The notes below the pieces were generated by a model. That model did not search any database and was not told where the DNA came from. It worked only from the letters and a program-made list of their open reading frames with translations. Both the position numbers and the translations under genes were made by a program. Positions 13,847-21,462 of a stretch of 23,941 bases of DNA are shown here, piece after piece. Source of the stretch: CAZPAH01 sp964584495 (GTDB taxonomy: Bacteria > Krumholzibacteriota > Krumholzibacteriia > Krumholzibacteriales > Krumholzibacteriaceae); contig CAZPAH010000033.1 in the NCBI GenBank assembly GCA_964584495.1, forward strand, positions 1 to 23,941. Direction: 5' to 3'. The stretch's first letter is position 1; the number at the start of each line of letters is the position of its first letter.

Positions 13847-16800
13847 ATGCCTGATAGACGCATCACAAAGATGAAGAAAGCCCACGAAATCCTATGCGAA
13901 TTCCCCTTCGAGGTCATCCCCCTCGAGAAGGGTTACGCCGGCAGGTATCTCCGCGTCGATATAGGCAAGAACGAAATCTCCACCGGCGAGGTGAGCGAGC
14001 GGATGAAGGAGCTCTGGACCGGCGGAAAGGGGTTCGATCTCTGGCTCACATTTCAGGAGATCACCAAGGATACCAAATGGGACAGCCCGGAGAACCCGAT
14101 CTGCATGTCATCGGGTCCGCTGGGGGGAACGACATCGTTTCCGGGTTCGGGCAAGACGCTCGTCACCGCCATCTCCCCCCTCACCCATTCGATGATGGAC
14201 TGCAACGTCGGGGGCTACTTCGGACCGTACCTCAAGTTCGCCGGTTTCGACGCGATGATGGTCATAGGAAAAGCCGAAGAAGACGTTATCGTCGTAATTG
14301 ACGCTGTCGAGGGCAAGGTCTCGATCGAGAAGGCCCCACTTGAAAGCATCGACTCACACCTGGTCGCCGAAGAGCTCACCGAGATGTACGCTTCCGACGA
14401 GCTTGACCGCCGTAATATCGCCTGCGTCACGGCCGGCAGGGGCGCAGAGCACACGCACATGGGAGTGCTGAACTTCTCCTTCTACGACTGGAGGAGAAAC
14501 ACTGCCCGAATAAAGCAGGCCGGCCGAGGAGGTATCGGCACGGTTTTGAGGGACAAGAAGGTCAAGGCCCTCGTGCTGAAAAACCGCCAGATAACCCCCG
14601 CCTGGCGTATAGAGGAGAACAAGGTCGTCGCGATGACGGCGCCGAAGAAGATACCGGTTCAGAAGGACAAGAAGGAGATCGCAGAGATCAACGGCATCAT
14701 CGAGAGCTGGAACAGCGATCCGGAATACGTGATAGAGATGATGCAGGACATCCAGGAACGATTCCGCCATATATCGAAAACCGCGATAGAGGAAATCTGC
14801 CGGAGGACCGGCAAGCCGAAGGCGCATCTTTACCATATAGCGACCTTCTACAAGGCTTTCAGCCTCGAGCCCAGGGGCGAGACGATGATCCAGGTCTGCA
14901 TGGGGACCGCATGCCACGTGAAGGGATCGGCGAAGATCCGCGACTCGATCGAGAGGGTGCTCGGGATCAAGGCGGGCCAGACGACCGCCGACGGCAAGTA
15001 CAGCCTCGAGGCGGTCGCATGCCTCGGCGCGTGCAGCATCGCGCCGGTGGTGAAGATCGGCGAAGAGGTATTCGGCAACGTGAAGGCGAAGGATGTCGAG
15101 AAGCTCCTCAAGGAGGCGGGCACGGGAGTAGCGAAGAAGAAACAACCGGGCCCTGCGGGCGTCACGGGTAAACCGCACAGGATCGCCCCTGAAGAGATCG
15201 AAGCGATCTCCGGCACTCAGCGAAAGGCTGATTCCTCGTACAAGGGGCTGCTGATGGTCTGTACCGGTACGGGGTGCGTCTCGGCGAACGGGTTCGGCAT
15301 ACGCGACAGGCTCGCCGAAGAGATAAAGAAGAGAAAGATGGAAAAAGAGTACCTGGTCGTGGGAACGGGGTGCAACGGGTTCTGCGCGATGGGTCCTATA
15401 GTGGTCGTCCAGCCGGCCGGCACCTTCTACCAGAAGGTGAAGGAAAAGGATGTGGAGGAGATCGTCCAGGCCCTCTCGGAAGGAAAGCTGGTCGAAAGGC
15501 TCCTTCACACCGATCCTGTCTCCGGCAAGGTCAACGAGAAAACGGAGGATATCGCTTTTTTCAGCAAGCAACAGTTGATCGCGCTGAGGAACAAGGGATT
15601 GATCGATCCGGAGAATATCGACCACTACATAGGCCGCGGTGGCTACGCAGCGCTGCGTGACGCCCTTGCCGCCGACAGGCCCCAGGATATTCGAAAGGAG
15701 ATACTCGCCTCCGGAATAAGGGGCCGCGGAGGTGGCGGCTTCCCCGCGGGCGTGAAGTGGGAATCGGCCTTCAAGGCCGCCGGGGAACGCGGCGAGGAGA
15801 TCTATATAGTCTGCAACGCAGACGAGGGCGATCCCGGGGCGTTCATGGACAGGAGCATCATTGAGACCGATCCCCATTCGGTGCTCGAGGGGATGCTCAT
15901 CGGAGCGTACGCGACCGGCGCGAGACACGGCTTCATATACATAAGGAAGGAATATCCCCTCGCCCTGGTGAGGCTCAGAAAGGCGATAGCCCAGTGCCAC
16001 GAGTACGGTCTTCTCGGGGAGAATATCCTGGAGTCGAAGTTCAGCTTCGACATCAGCGTCCACCGCGGGGCCGGGGCCTTCGTATGCGGAGAATCTAGCG
16101 CGCTCATGACATCGATGGCGGGCAGGGCGGGAGAGCCCAGAGCCAAGTACGTTCACAGCGTCGAATACGGGTTCCGCGACAAGCCGACGATCCTAAACAA
16201 CGTCGAGACCTGGGCCAACGTACCGGAGATCATGAATAGGGGCGCCGCGTGGTTCGCCTCTATCGGAACGGGCGACGTGAGCGGCGACCCGTGGGGAGGC
16301 TCCTCGGGAACCAAGGTCTTCTCCCTCGTCGGCGATATAAGAAATACAGGGCTCGTCGAGGTTCCCATGGGAATAACGCTGAGAGAGATAATCGAGGATG
16401 TCGGAGGAGGAATCCCCGACGGAAGGAGCTTCAAGGCTGTGCAGACCGGCGGCCCGTCGGGCGGCTGCCTGCCGGCCGGCAAGCTTGATATGAAGGTCGA
16501 TTTCGACTCGCTCACCGAGGCGGGATCGATGATGGGCTCGGGCGGAATGATAGTTATGAACGACAAAACCTGCATGGTGGACGTCGCCAGGTACTTCATC
16601 GACTTCCTCATAGACGAATCGTGCGGAAAATGCACCGCCTGCCGCGAGGGACTCTTCCACATGAGCAGCCTGCTGACGAGAATATGCAACGGCGAGGGCC
16701 GCGCCGGCGATATTGAAGCCCTCACCGAGCTCTGCTCCACGGTCAAGGAGGCGAGCCTCTGCCAGCTCGGCGGCTCGGCCCCCAACCCCGTGCTCAGCAC

Positions 16801-17053
16801 GCTGGAATACTTCAGGGACGAATACGAGGAACATATAAAGGACAAGAAATGCCGGGCCGGCATATGCAAGGCGCTGATCACCTACAGGATCGACGCGGAT
16901 AAATGCACCGGGTGCACCCTTTGCGCCAGGAACTGTCCCGTCGACGCGATCGCCGGGGAGAACAAGAAGGTGCACGTGATCGACGCCGGCAAGTGCATCA
17001 AGTGCGGCATCTGCTACGAATCATGCAACTTCGACGCAGTGGAGGTGATATAA
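13847..17053 (+). CDS. AOR N-terminal domain fused to NuoE, NuoF and a 2[4Fe-4S] ferredoxin domain (1068 aa)
   Basis: ATG 13847 has AAGGAGG at 8 bases; a GTG at 13841 is too close. Residues ~29-248 are the N-terminal (pterin-binding) domain of aldehyde ferredoxin oxidoreductase: G-Y-A-G-R-Y-L-R-V-D, then S-P-L-T, D-C-N-V-G-G-Y-F-G and A-G-R-G-G-I-G-T-V-L. Residues ~275-425 are NuoE-like with [2Fe-2S] cysteines 351, 356, 392 and 396. Residues ~465-548 are a second thioredoxin-like [2Fe-2S] domain (C472, C477, C509, C513). NuoF follows, with the FMN/NADH motifs G-R-G-G-G-G-F-P-A-G and N-A-D-E-G-D-P-G-A-F-M-D-R and the [4Fe-4S] cysteines 926, 929, 932 and 972. Two C-x2-C-x2-C-x3-C clusters end the chain (1020-1030, 1050-1060). 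This is a HydB/NuoEF-type NAD(H) diaphorase joined to half a tungsten enzyme. It overlaps the next gene by one base. Confidence 0.93.
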   Translation: MPDRRITKMKKAHEILCEFPFEVIPLEKGYAGRYLRVDIGKNEISTGEVSERMKELWTGGKGFDLWLTFQEITKDTKWDSPENPICMSSGPLGGTTSFPGSGKTLVTAISPLTHSMMDCNVGGYFGPYLKFAGFDAMMVIGKAEEDVIVVIDAVEGKVSIEKAPLESIDSHLVAEELTEMYASDELDRRNIACVTAGRGAEHTHMGVLNFSFYDWRRNTARIKQAGRGGIGTVLRDKKVKALVLKNRQITPAWRIEENKVVAMTAPKKIPVQKDKKEIAEINGIIESWNSDPEYVIEMMQDIQERFRHISKTAIEEICRRTGKPKAHLYHIATFYKAFSLEPRGETMIQVCMGTACHVKGSAKIRDSIERVLGIKAGQTTADGKYSLEAVACLGACSIAPVVKIGEEVFGNVKAKDVEKLLKEAGTGVAKKKQPGPAGVTGKPHRIAPEEIEAISGTQRKADSSYKGLLMVCTGTGCVSANGFGIRDRLAEEIKKRKMEKEYLVVGTGCNGFCAMGPIVVVQPAGTFYQKVKEKDVEEIVQALSEGKLVERLLHTDPVSGKVNEKTEDIAFFSKQQLIALRNKGLIDPENIDHYIGRGGYAALRDALAADRPQDIRKEILASGIRGRGGGGFPAGVKWESAFKAAGERGEEIYIVCNADEGDPGAFMDRSIIETDPHSVLEGMLIGAYATGARHGFIYIRKEYPLALVRLRKAIAQCHEYGLLGENILESKFSFDISVHRGAGAFVCGESSALMTSMAGRAGEPRAKYVHSVEYGFRDKPTILNNVETWANVPEIMNRGAAWFASIGTGDVSGDPWGGSSGTKVFSLVGDIRNTGLVEVPMGITLREIIEDVGGGIPDGRSFKAVQTGGPSGGCLPAGKLDMKVDFDSLTEAGSMMGSGGMIVMNDKTCMVDVARYFIDFLIDESCGKCTACREGLFHMSSLLTRICNGEGRAGDIEALTELCSTVKEASLCQLGGSAPNPVLSTLEYFRDEYEEHIKDKKCRAGICKALITYRIDADKCTGCTLCARNCPVDAIAGENKKVHVIDAGKCIKCGICYESCNFDAVEVI

Positions 17054-19050
17054 TGGCCAGCGAGAAAATCAATATCACTATCGACGGACGGGAAGTTGAG
17101 GTCGCAAATAACAGCTACCTGCTCGGAGTGTTGCGCGATAACGGCGTTCCGGTCCCGACACTGTGCCACCACAAGGACCTCACCCCCGCCGGGCTTTGCA
17201 GGCTCTGCATGGTCGAGGTAGAGGAACGCGGAAAGCGAAAGCTCGTAACCTCGTGCAACTACCCCGTGCGCAGGCCCGTGGCCGTCATAACCGATTCCGA
17301 CAGGGTCAAGAATCACAGGAAGCTTCTCGCCGAGATGTATCTCGGCAGATGGCCCAACGTGCCGGTGATCCAGGAGATCGCCGCGGTATGCGGCGCAAGC
17401 GACGCCGGGAAATTCAAGAGCGAGCTGACCGACGAGAACCCCAAGGCGTGCGTCCTCTGCGGACACTGCGTCAGGGCATGCGAGGAATTCATCATGGAGC
17501 GTATCCTCGATTTCGCGGGAAGGGGCATCAAGCGTCATCTGGCTATGCCGTTCGGAGAGGTCGACCCTCACTGCATCGGCTGCACCTCGTGCGGCTACGT
17601 CTGCCCTACCGGGGCGATCGAGATCATAGACGACATGAATCATCCCGTGAATGCAAAGCAGATCCGCGACTACGGAATGAGGATAAACGCCGAGATGGCC
17701 ACCCTCGACAAGAACCAATGCCGCATGCGCGAGGTCGGCACCACCAATATAGTGGATGTCATGGACGCATACGACCTTCTGCCCGTGCACAATTACAAGT
17801 TCGGCTCCCACGTCGATACGCCCAAGATAGGATCGGGGATTCTCAAGGAGAAGTATTTCACCCAGCAGATGCCCGACGGCTGCTGGAAAGGGTGCTCGAT
17901 GGCCTGCGCCAAGGTGATAGACAGGTTCACCCTGAAGACCGGCCCCTACAAGGGCGATACGGTAACCGTCGACGGGCCCGAGTACGAGACAGCGGCGGCC
18001 TGCGCCAACATGGGATGTTTCGACGCCGACTTCGCGGCGGAATTCAACTTCTACTGCGACACGTACGGCGTCGACACGATCTCGGTGGGAACCTGCATGG
18101 CGTTCGTGATGGAGTGCTTCGAGAACGGGGTGATCACCGAGAAGGAGACCGGCGGCAAGAAGCTCAACTTCGGAGCCACCGCGGAAGTGCTCGCGTGCCT
18201 CCATGAGATGGCCGAGGGAAAGGGGTTCGGCGTGGAGGTCGGCCACGGTATCCGCTATCTCAAGGAAAAATGGGTTAAAGAGCTCGGAGCCGATCCCGCA
18301 TTCCTTCAGGATATCGGGATGGAAGTGAAGGGCCTCGAGTATTCCGAGTATGTATGCAAGGAGTCCCTCGCCCAGCAGGCCGGATACACGATGGCGGTGA
18401 AGGGTCCCCAGCACGACGAGGCATGGCTGATATTCATGGATATGGTCAACAACCAGATCCCGTCGTTCGAGGACAAGGCCGAGGCGCTCTACTACTATCC
18501 CCTCTGGAGAACATGGTTCGGCCTCCAGGGCCTGTGCAAGCTTCTGTGGAACGACATCGTCCCCCTGAGCAACAAGAGCTACAAGCCGCAGGAAGCCGCC
18601 AAGGTTCCGGAGCACGTTGAAGACTTCTTCTCCTTCTTCGAGGGCATGACCGGAAAGCCCCTCGATGAAAAATCGATGCTGGCCCAGTCGGCCAGGGTCC
18701 ACAACCTTCAGCGCGTGATGTCGAGGATGTTCGGTTTCGGAACGAGCAAGGACGACATGCCGCCCTACAGGGCGATAGGGCCCGTGACGAAGGAAGAGTA
18801 CGAGTCCCGGGCGGAGAAGTACTACGACAGGCAGATGAAAGAGATCCTCGGCATCGATCCGGAAGGAAAGACTACCGAGGAAAAAATGGAGATAACGAGA
18901 AAGCACAGGTACGACCAGTATCGGAAGGTTCTCCAGGCGGCATACAAGCGCAGGGGCTGGACACCCGACGGAGTGCCGACTATCGAGAGGCTGAAGGAGC
19001 TGGGGATAGATCTCCCCGAGCTCGTCGAGATCGTAAAGGACGCCCAGTAG
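17053..19050 (+). CDS. NuoG N-terminal FeS module fused to AOR C-terminal domains (665 aa)
   Basis: ATG 17053 shares a base with the previous stop (TAATG). Residues 1-~80 are a [2Fe-2S] domain (C38, C49, C52, C68). Two [4Fe-4S] motifs follow: C133-x2-C136-x2-C139-x3-C143 and C174-x2-C177-x2-C180-x3-C184. The His/Cys cluster normally found between them in NuoG and HydA is missing. From about residue 233 the protein is AOR domains 2 and 3: the active-site region G-P-E-Y-E-T (308-313), D-T-Y-G-V-D (336-341), and cluster cysteines C277, C281, C285 and C495. Pyrococcus AOR has C-x2-C-x3-C; here the first spacing is x3. The second D-x-x-G-L-C motif reads G-L-Q-G-L-C. There is no AOR N-terminal domain: it is on the preceding polypeptide, so both must assemble to form one tungstopterin site. 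Confidence 0.93.
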   Translation: MASEKINITIDGREVEVANNSYLLGVLRDNGVPVPTLCHHKDLTPAGLCRLCMVEVEERGKRKLVTSCNYPVRRPVAVITDSDRVKNHRKLLAEMYLGRWPNVPVIQEIAAVCGASDAGKFKSELTDENPKACVLCGHCVRACEEFIMERILDFAGRGIKRHLAMPFGEVDPHCIGCTSCGYVCPTGAIEIIDDMNHPVNAKQIRDYGMRINAEMATLDKNQCRMREVGTTNIVDVMDAYDLLPVHNYKFGSHVDTPKIGSGILKEKYFTQQMPDGCWKGCSMACAKVIDRFTLKTGPYKGDTVTVDGPEYETAAACANMGCFDADFAAEFNFYCDTYGVDTISVGTCMAFVMECFENGVITEKETGGKKLNFGATAEVLACLHEMAEGKGFGVEVGHGIRYLKEKWVKELGADPAFLQDIGMEVKGLEYSEYVCKESLAQQAGYTMAVKGPQHDEAWLIFMDMVNNQIPSFEDKAEALYYYPLWRTWFGLQGLCKLLWNDIVPLSNKSYKPQEAAKVPEHVEDFFSFFEGMTGKPLDEKSMLAQSARVHNLQRVMSRMFGFGTSKDDMPPYRAIGPVTKEEYESRAEKYYDRQMKEILGIDPEGKTTEEKMEITRKHRYDQYRKVLQAAYKRRGWTPDGVPTIERLKELGIDLPELVEIVKDAQ

Positions 19051-19072
19051 GAACGCGGAGGGCAGCGCTGTC

Positions 19073-19687
19073 ATGGCATTCGAGCGTTCCCACATCTTCG
19101 AGAGAAACGTTCCCGGATCGACCGAGAGGCTGGCCGCGGCGTCGGTCGGCATCGCCGGATGCGGGGGCCTCGGATCGAACGCGGCCGTATCGCTCGTCAG
19201 GGCGGGGATCGGAAGTCTCGTTCTGGCCGATTTCGACACGGTCGAGCTCTCAAACCTGAACAGGCAGCATTATTTTCTCTCGGACGCCGGTCTACCTAAG
19301 GTGGAGGCGCTCGCCGCGCACCTTAGAAATATCAACCCGGATGTCGTTCTCGCTATGCACCGCAGGAAACTGACACCCCGCGATATCGCCTCCGTCTTCA
19401 AGGATTCGACGATCCTCATCGAGGCTTTCGACGAAGCCTCGGACAAGCAGTGGCTGATAGAATCTTGGTGCAAGGCTTATCCGGATAGACCGGTGATCTG
19501 CGGCAGCGGCGTATCGGGCATAGGCGCGACATCGGCGCTGGCCGTAAGGTCTTCGGGAAAGATATACTTCGTAGGCGACGGCGAGACCGACTCGGACATC
19601 GGGCTTTGCTCGGCCAGGGTCGCCGCGGCGGCGAACATGCAGGCAAATATCGCGATCGCCCTAATATTGGAATCGGGGGAAGTATAG
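19073..19687 (+). CDS. ThiF/MoeB-family E1-like adenylyltransferase (small type)
   Basis: These enzymes adenylate the C-terminal Gly-Gly of a ThiS/MoaD sulfur carrier using ATP. The nucleotide site is clear: G-C-G-G-L-G-S-N, then L-A-D-F-D-T-V-E-L-S-N-L-N-R-Q. Near the end G-L-C-S-A-R-V-A-A-A-A-N-M-Q-A matches the family. At 204 aa it is the short ThiF type, without the zinc-binding C-x2-C pairs and rhodanese domain of longer MoeB proteins. It begins 22 bases after the AOR subunit and is followed one base later by a carrier gene ending in Gly-Gly. The context suggests it serves pterin dithiolene formation for the tungsten enzyme rather than thiamine synthesis, since no thi genes are seen here. 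That assignment is inference. Confidence 0.87.
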   Translation: MAFERSHIFERNVPGSTERLAAASVGIAGCGGLGSNAAVSLVRAGIGSLVLADFDTVELSNLNRQHYFLSDAGLPKVEALAAHLRNINPDVVLAMHRRKLTPRDIASVFKDSTILIEAFDEASDKQWLIESWCKAYPDRPVICGSGVSGIGATSALAVRSSGKIYFVGDGETDSDIGLCSARVAAAANMQANIAIALILESGEV

Positions 19688-19688
19688 G

Positions 19689-19889
19689 ATGGTGACCGTA
19701 AACAACAGGGACAGGCTCGACTGGAGAGAGGGGATGACCGTTCAGGAACTGCTCGAGCGGATGGGTTACGGGTATGTCCTTATTACAGTCACGGTCGACG
19801 GAGAGCTGGTCCCGGCCGATGAGTATCCGCACTTCACGCTGCATGACGGCGCCGATGTAAATGTCTTTCACCTCGCCCACGGGGGCTGA
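19689..19889 (+). CDS. ThiS/MoaD-like ubiquitin-fold sulfur carrier ending in Gly-Gly
   Basis: The 66-aa product has the beta-grasp pattern of ThiS/MoaD: an early strand, a helix T-V-Q-E-L-L-E-R-M-G-Y, a strand V-L-I-T-V-T-V-D-G-E-L-V-P, D-G-A-D-V-N-V-F-H-L, and the terminal H-G-G. The two glycines are the site of adenylation and thiocarboxylation. ATG 19689 follows the ThiF stop with one base between them, with a GGGGGA site in the end of that gene. No MoaE is encoded in the window, so if this carrier delivers sulfur to molybdopterin, MoaE must lie elsewhere. It may be a carrier dedicated to the split AOR. It is the last gene of the operon; no convincing terminator was seen after it. Confidence 0.88.
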   Translation: MVTVNNRDRLDWREGMTVQELLERMGYGYVLITVTVDGELVPADEYPHFTLHDGADVNVFHLAHGG

Positions 19890-19933
19890 ATCGACCGGCG
19901 GCGCGCTCTTCCGCCCGGCCTGCAAATACCGAA

Positions 19934-20380
19934 TCAATCGTCTTCGTACTTCTCGTCCTCGCGGAGGCGTTTTCCGAGAACGACAACCTGATCATCGACG
20001 TACCCCGCCTTCTCGTAGAAGGCTATCACGTCGAGGTTGCTTTTTCTCACCATAAGCTCTACCTTAGGGCAGCCTATGTCCTCGAGGATCGATTCCGCAT
20101 GCTTCACCATCAGGTCCCCTAGCCCCTTCCGCCTGTGCTTCGGACTAACCGCGAGGTAGTATATCCATCCCCTGTGCCCGTCGTATCCCGTCATGCACGT
20201 AGAGACGATCTCGTCCCCGACGACGCCCACCAATAACTGCCGCGGCTCCTCCTCGACCTTTCTTTCGATATCCATTTTCGGATTGTTCCACGGCACGACA
20301 AGGCCGCATTCGAACCAGAGATCTATAACGGCTTTCTCGTCGGCGGCGTCGTATGCCCTGATGGAGAATCTTCCTTCCAT
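19934..20380 (-). CDS. GNAT-family N-acetyltransferase (YpeA/RimI-like)
   Basis: The 148-aa product is a single GNAT domain. Acetyl-CoA motif A is Y-Y-L-A-V-S-P-K-H-R-R-K-G-L-G (a typical R/Q-x-x-G-x-G/A loop), preceded by T-G-Y-D-G-H-R-G-W as in the YpeA group. A late F-Y-E-K-A-G-Y motif B follows. I prefer ATG 20380, with GGAGG 11 bases upstream, over a GTG at 20398 lacking a ribosome site. It lies 22 bases after the metallophosphoesterase gene and ends the four-gene minus-strand operon. Substrate unknown. Confidence 0.85.
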   Translation of the reverse strand: MEGRFSIRAYDAADEKAVIDLWFECGLVVPWNNPKMDIERKVEEEPRQLLVGVVGDEIVSTCMTGYDGHRGWIYYLAVSPKHRRKGLGDLMVKHAESILEDIGCPKVELMVRKSNLDVIAFYEKAGYVDDQVVVLGKRLREDEKYEDD

Positions 20381-20402
20381 GCCTTCTACGGCCTCCACCG
20401 TT

Positions 20403-21158
20403 TCATGCGATAAGATTTGCCCTGCCCGTTCTCAGCCACAGTGCCCAGTCGGGGTATCCATTCCCTTCGGCGGTTCGGGCGGCCGCCTCCCAGTCGTAGA
20501 AAAGCGATATCTCCTCGACGTTGTGCGTCTCGCCGCTCGAGTAGATTACGCTGTAGCGGGCGTGGGGCGTTCCGTTCTCCATCGCGTGCGGGAAAGGCAC
20601 GTCGTCCGTGTAGGCGGGTAGACCAACGCTTCCCGGGTCGACGATAAGAACAGCGTTGGCGAGCCTCAAGGTTCTTTGCACATGATCGTGCCCGCACATG
20701 ACAACCGTATAGCCCGGTGGGAGCATACGTTCGAGGTCGGATCGCTTTCTCGACCTTACCTCCTCCCTCGTCACCTCGTGGAGAAGATACGTATCGTCAC
20801 GCTCCGGCGTACCGTGGAAGATCAAGAAGCCTTCTTTTGTCACGGCCCGGGACTTCAGCGCCCCCAGCCAGCCGAGCTCTTCCTCCCCCAACCTCTCCTT
20901 GACGAAATCTAGCGTCTCCTTGTTGCAGGCGGACCCGGTCCGGCCTTCCAGAAGAATCCTGTCCTCGTTGCCGCTGACCGATTCGATCCCCCGTTCGATC
21001 AGGATGCGCGCCGTCCCCGATGGATCGAGGGGGCCGTAGAGGCTGTCGCCGAGATTCAATATCCTTTCGATACCCCGGTTATCTATATCGGCGAGAACCG
21101 CCTGGAGGGCCCACCGGTTTCCATGGATATCGGAAATAACTGCAACGCGGTCTGTCAC
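20403..21158 (-). CDS. Calcineurin-like metallophosphoesterase (YfcE/MJ0936 type)
   Basis: The dinuclear metal site is spelt out by S-D-I-H-G-N, then L-G-D-S-L-Y-G-P, then S-G-N-E-D, then F-H-G-T, and C-G-H-D-H-V. These belong to the small-molecule phosphodiesterase branch. A final D-P-G-S-V-G-L-P is typical of YfcE-like enzymes. Three in-frame GTG codons lie near the start (21170, 21164, 21158); I choose 21158 because a GGTGGGGG ribosome site lies five bases before it and homology begins right after. The product is 251 aa. A C-terminal tail of about 35 residues follows the domain. Substrate unknown. Confidence 0.86.
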   Translation of the reverse strand: MTDRVAVISDIHGNRWALQAVLADIDNRGIERILNLGDSLYGPLDPSGTARILIERGIESVSGNEDRILLEGRTGSACNKETLDFVKERLGEEELGWLGALKSRAVTKEGFLIFHGTPERDDTYLLHEVTREEVRSRKRSDLERMLPPGYTVVMCGHDHVQRTLRLANAVLIVDPGSVGLPAYTDDVPFPHAMENGTPHARYSVIYSSGETHNVEEISLFYDWEAAARTAEGNGYPDWALWLRTGRANLIA

Positions 21159-21212
21159 GATCACCCCCACCTAAATCGGCCTATACCGGTCGCAATCAAA
21201 CAGGTCCCCGAA

Positions 21213-21422
21213 TCACTTCTCGTACTTGAACGATATACGCACCTTCGCCCTATACGAATCGATCTTGCCGTCCTTAATATGCATATCCAGCTCGGCGATC
21301 TCCGCTATCCTTATATCGCGAAGGGTCTCGGCCGCCCTCGCGACGGCCGCTCCGGCGGCTTTCTCCCAAGATTCGCTGCTCGTGCCTATAAGCTCGATCA
21401 CCTTGTACACGCTTTCCGGCAT
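21213..21422 (-). CDS. Dodecin-family protein, calcium-dodecin type
   Basis: Dodecins form 12-subunit spheres. The 69-aa product shows S-V-Y-K-V-I-E-L-I-G-T-S, a helix with A-R-A-A-E-T-L, and a last strand with I-S-F-K-Y. ATG 21422 has AAGGAGGT in place, so it is favoured over a TTG at 21449. Flavin-binding dodecins carry a Trp in the L-x-W-x-E-V block that stacks on the flavin. Here the same place reads D-I-R-I-A-E-I, as in the Mycobacterium calcium dodecin Rv0379, which I recall as D-I-R-V-A-R-V. The protein therefore probably does not store flavin. It lies between the methyltransferase and the phosphoesterase genes. Confidence 0.85.
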   Translation of the reverse strand: MPESVYKVIELIGTSSESWEKAAGAAVARAAETLRDIRIAEIAELDMHIKDGKIDSYRAKVRISFKYEK

Positions 21423-21462
21423 CTCGACCTCCTTTTCGATCTCTGCCAAGTTTATCGAAATA

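Noticed and set aside
14354..16156. 600-codon open frame on the minus strand opposite the first AOR fusion gene
   Set aside because: No recognisable domain and strongly biased, low-complexity composition. The plus strand carries continuous NuoE/NuoF/AOR motifs, so this is a shadow of a GC-rich gene.
17014..19239. 741-codon open frame on the minus strand opposite the second AOR fusion gene
   Set aside because: Same reasons: His/Leu/Gly-biased translation with no motif, fully overlapped by well-conserved plus-strand coding sequence.
19890..19933. Terminator between the ThiS-like and GNAT genes
   Set aside because: A GC-rich imperfect inverted repeat exists but no T tract follows on either strand.
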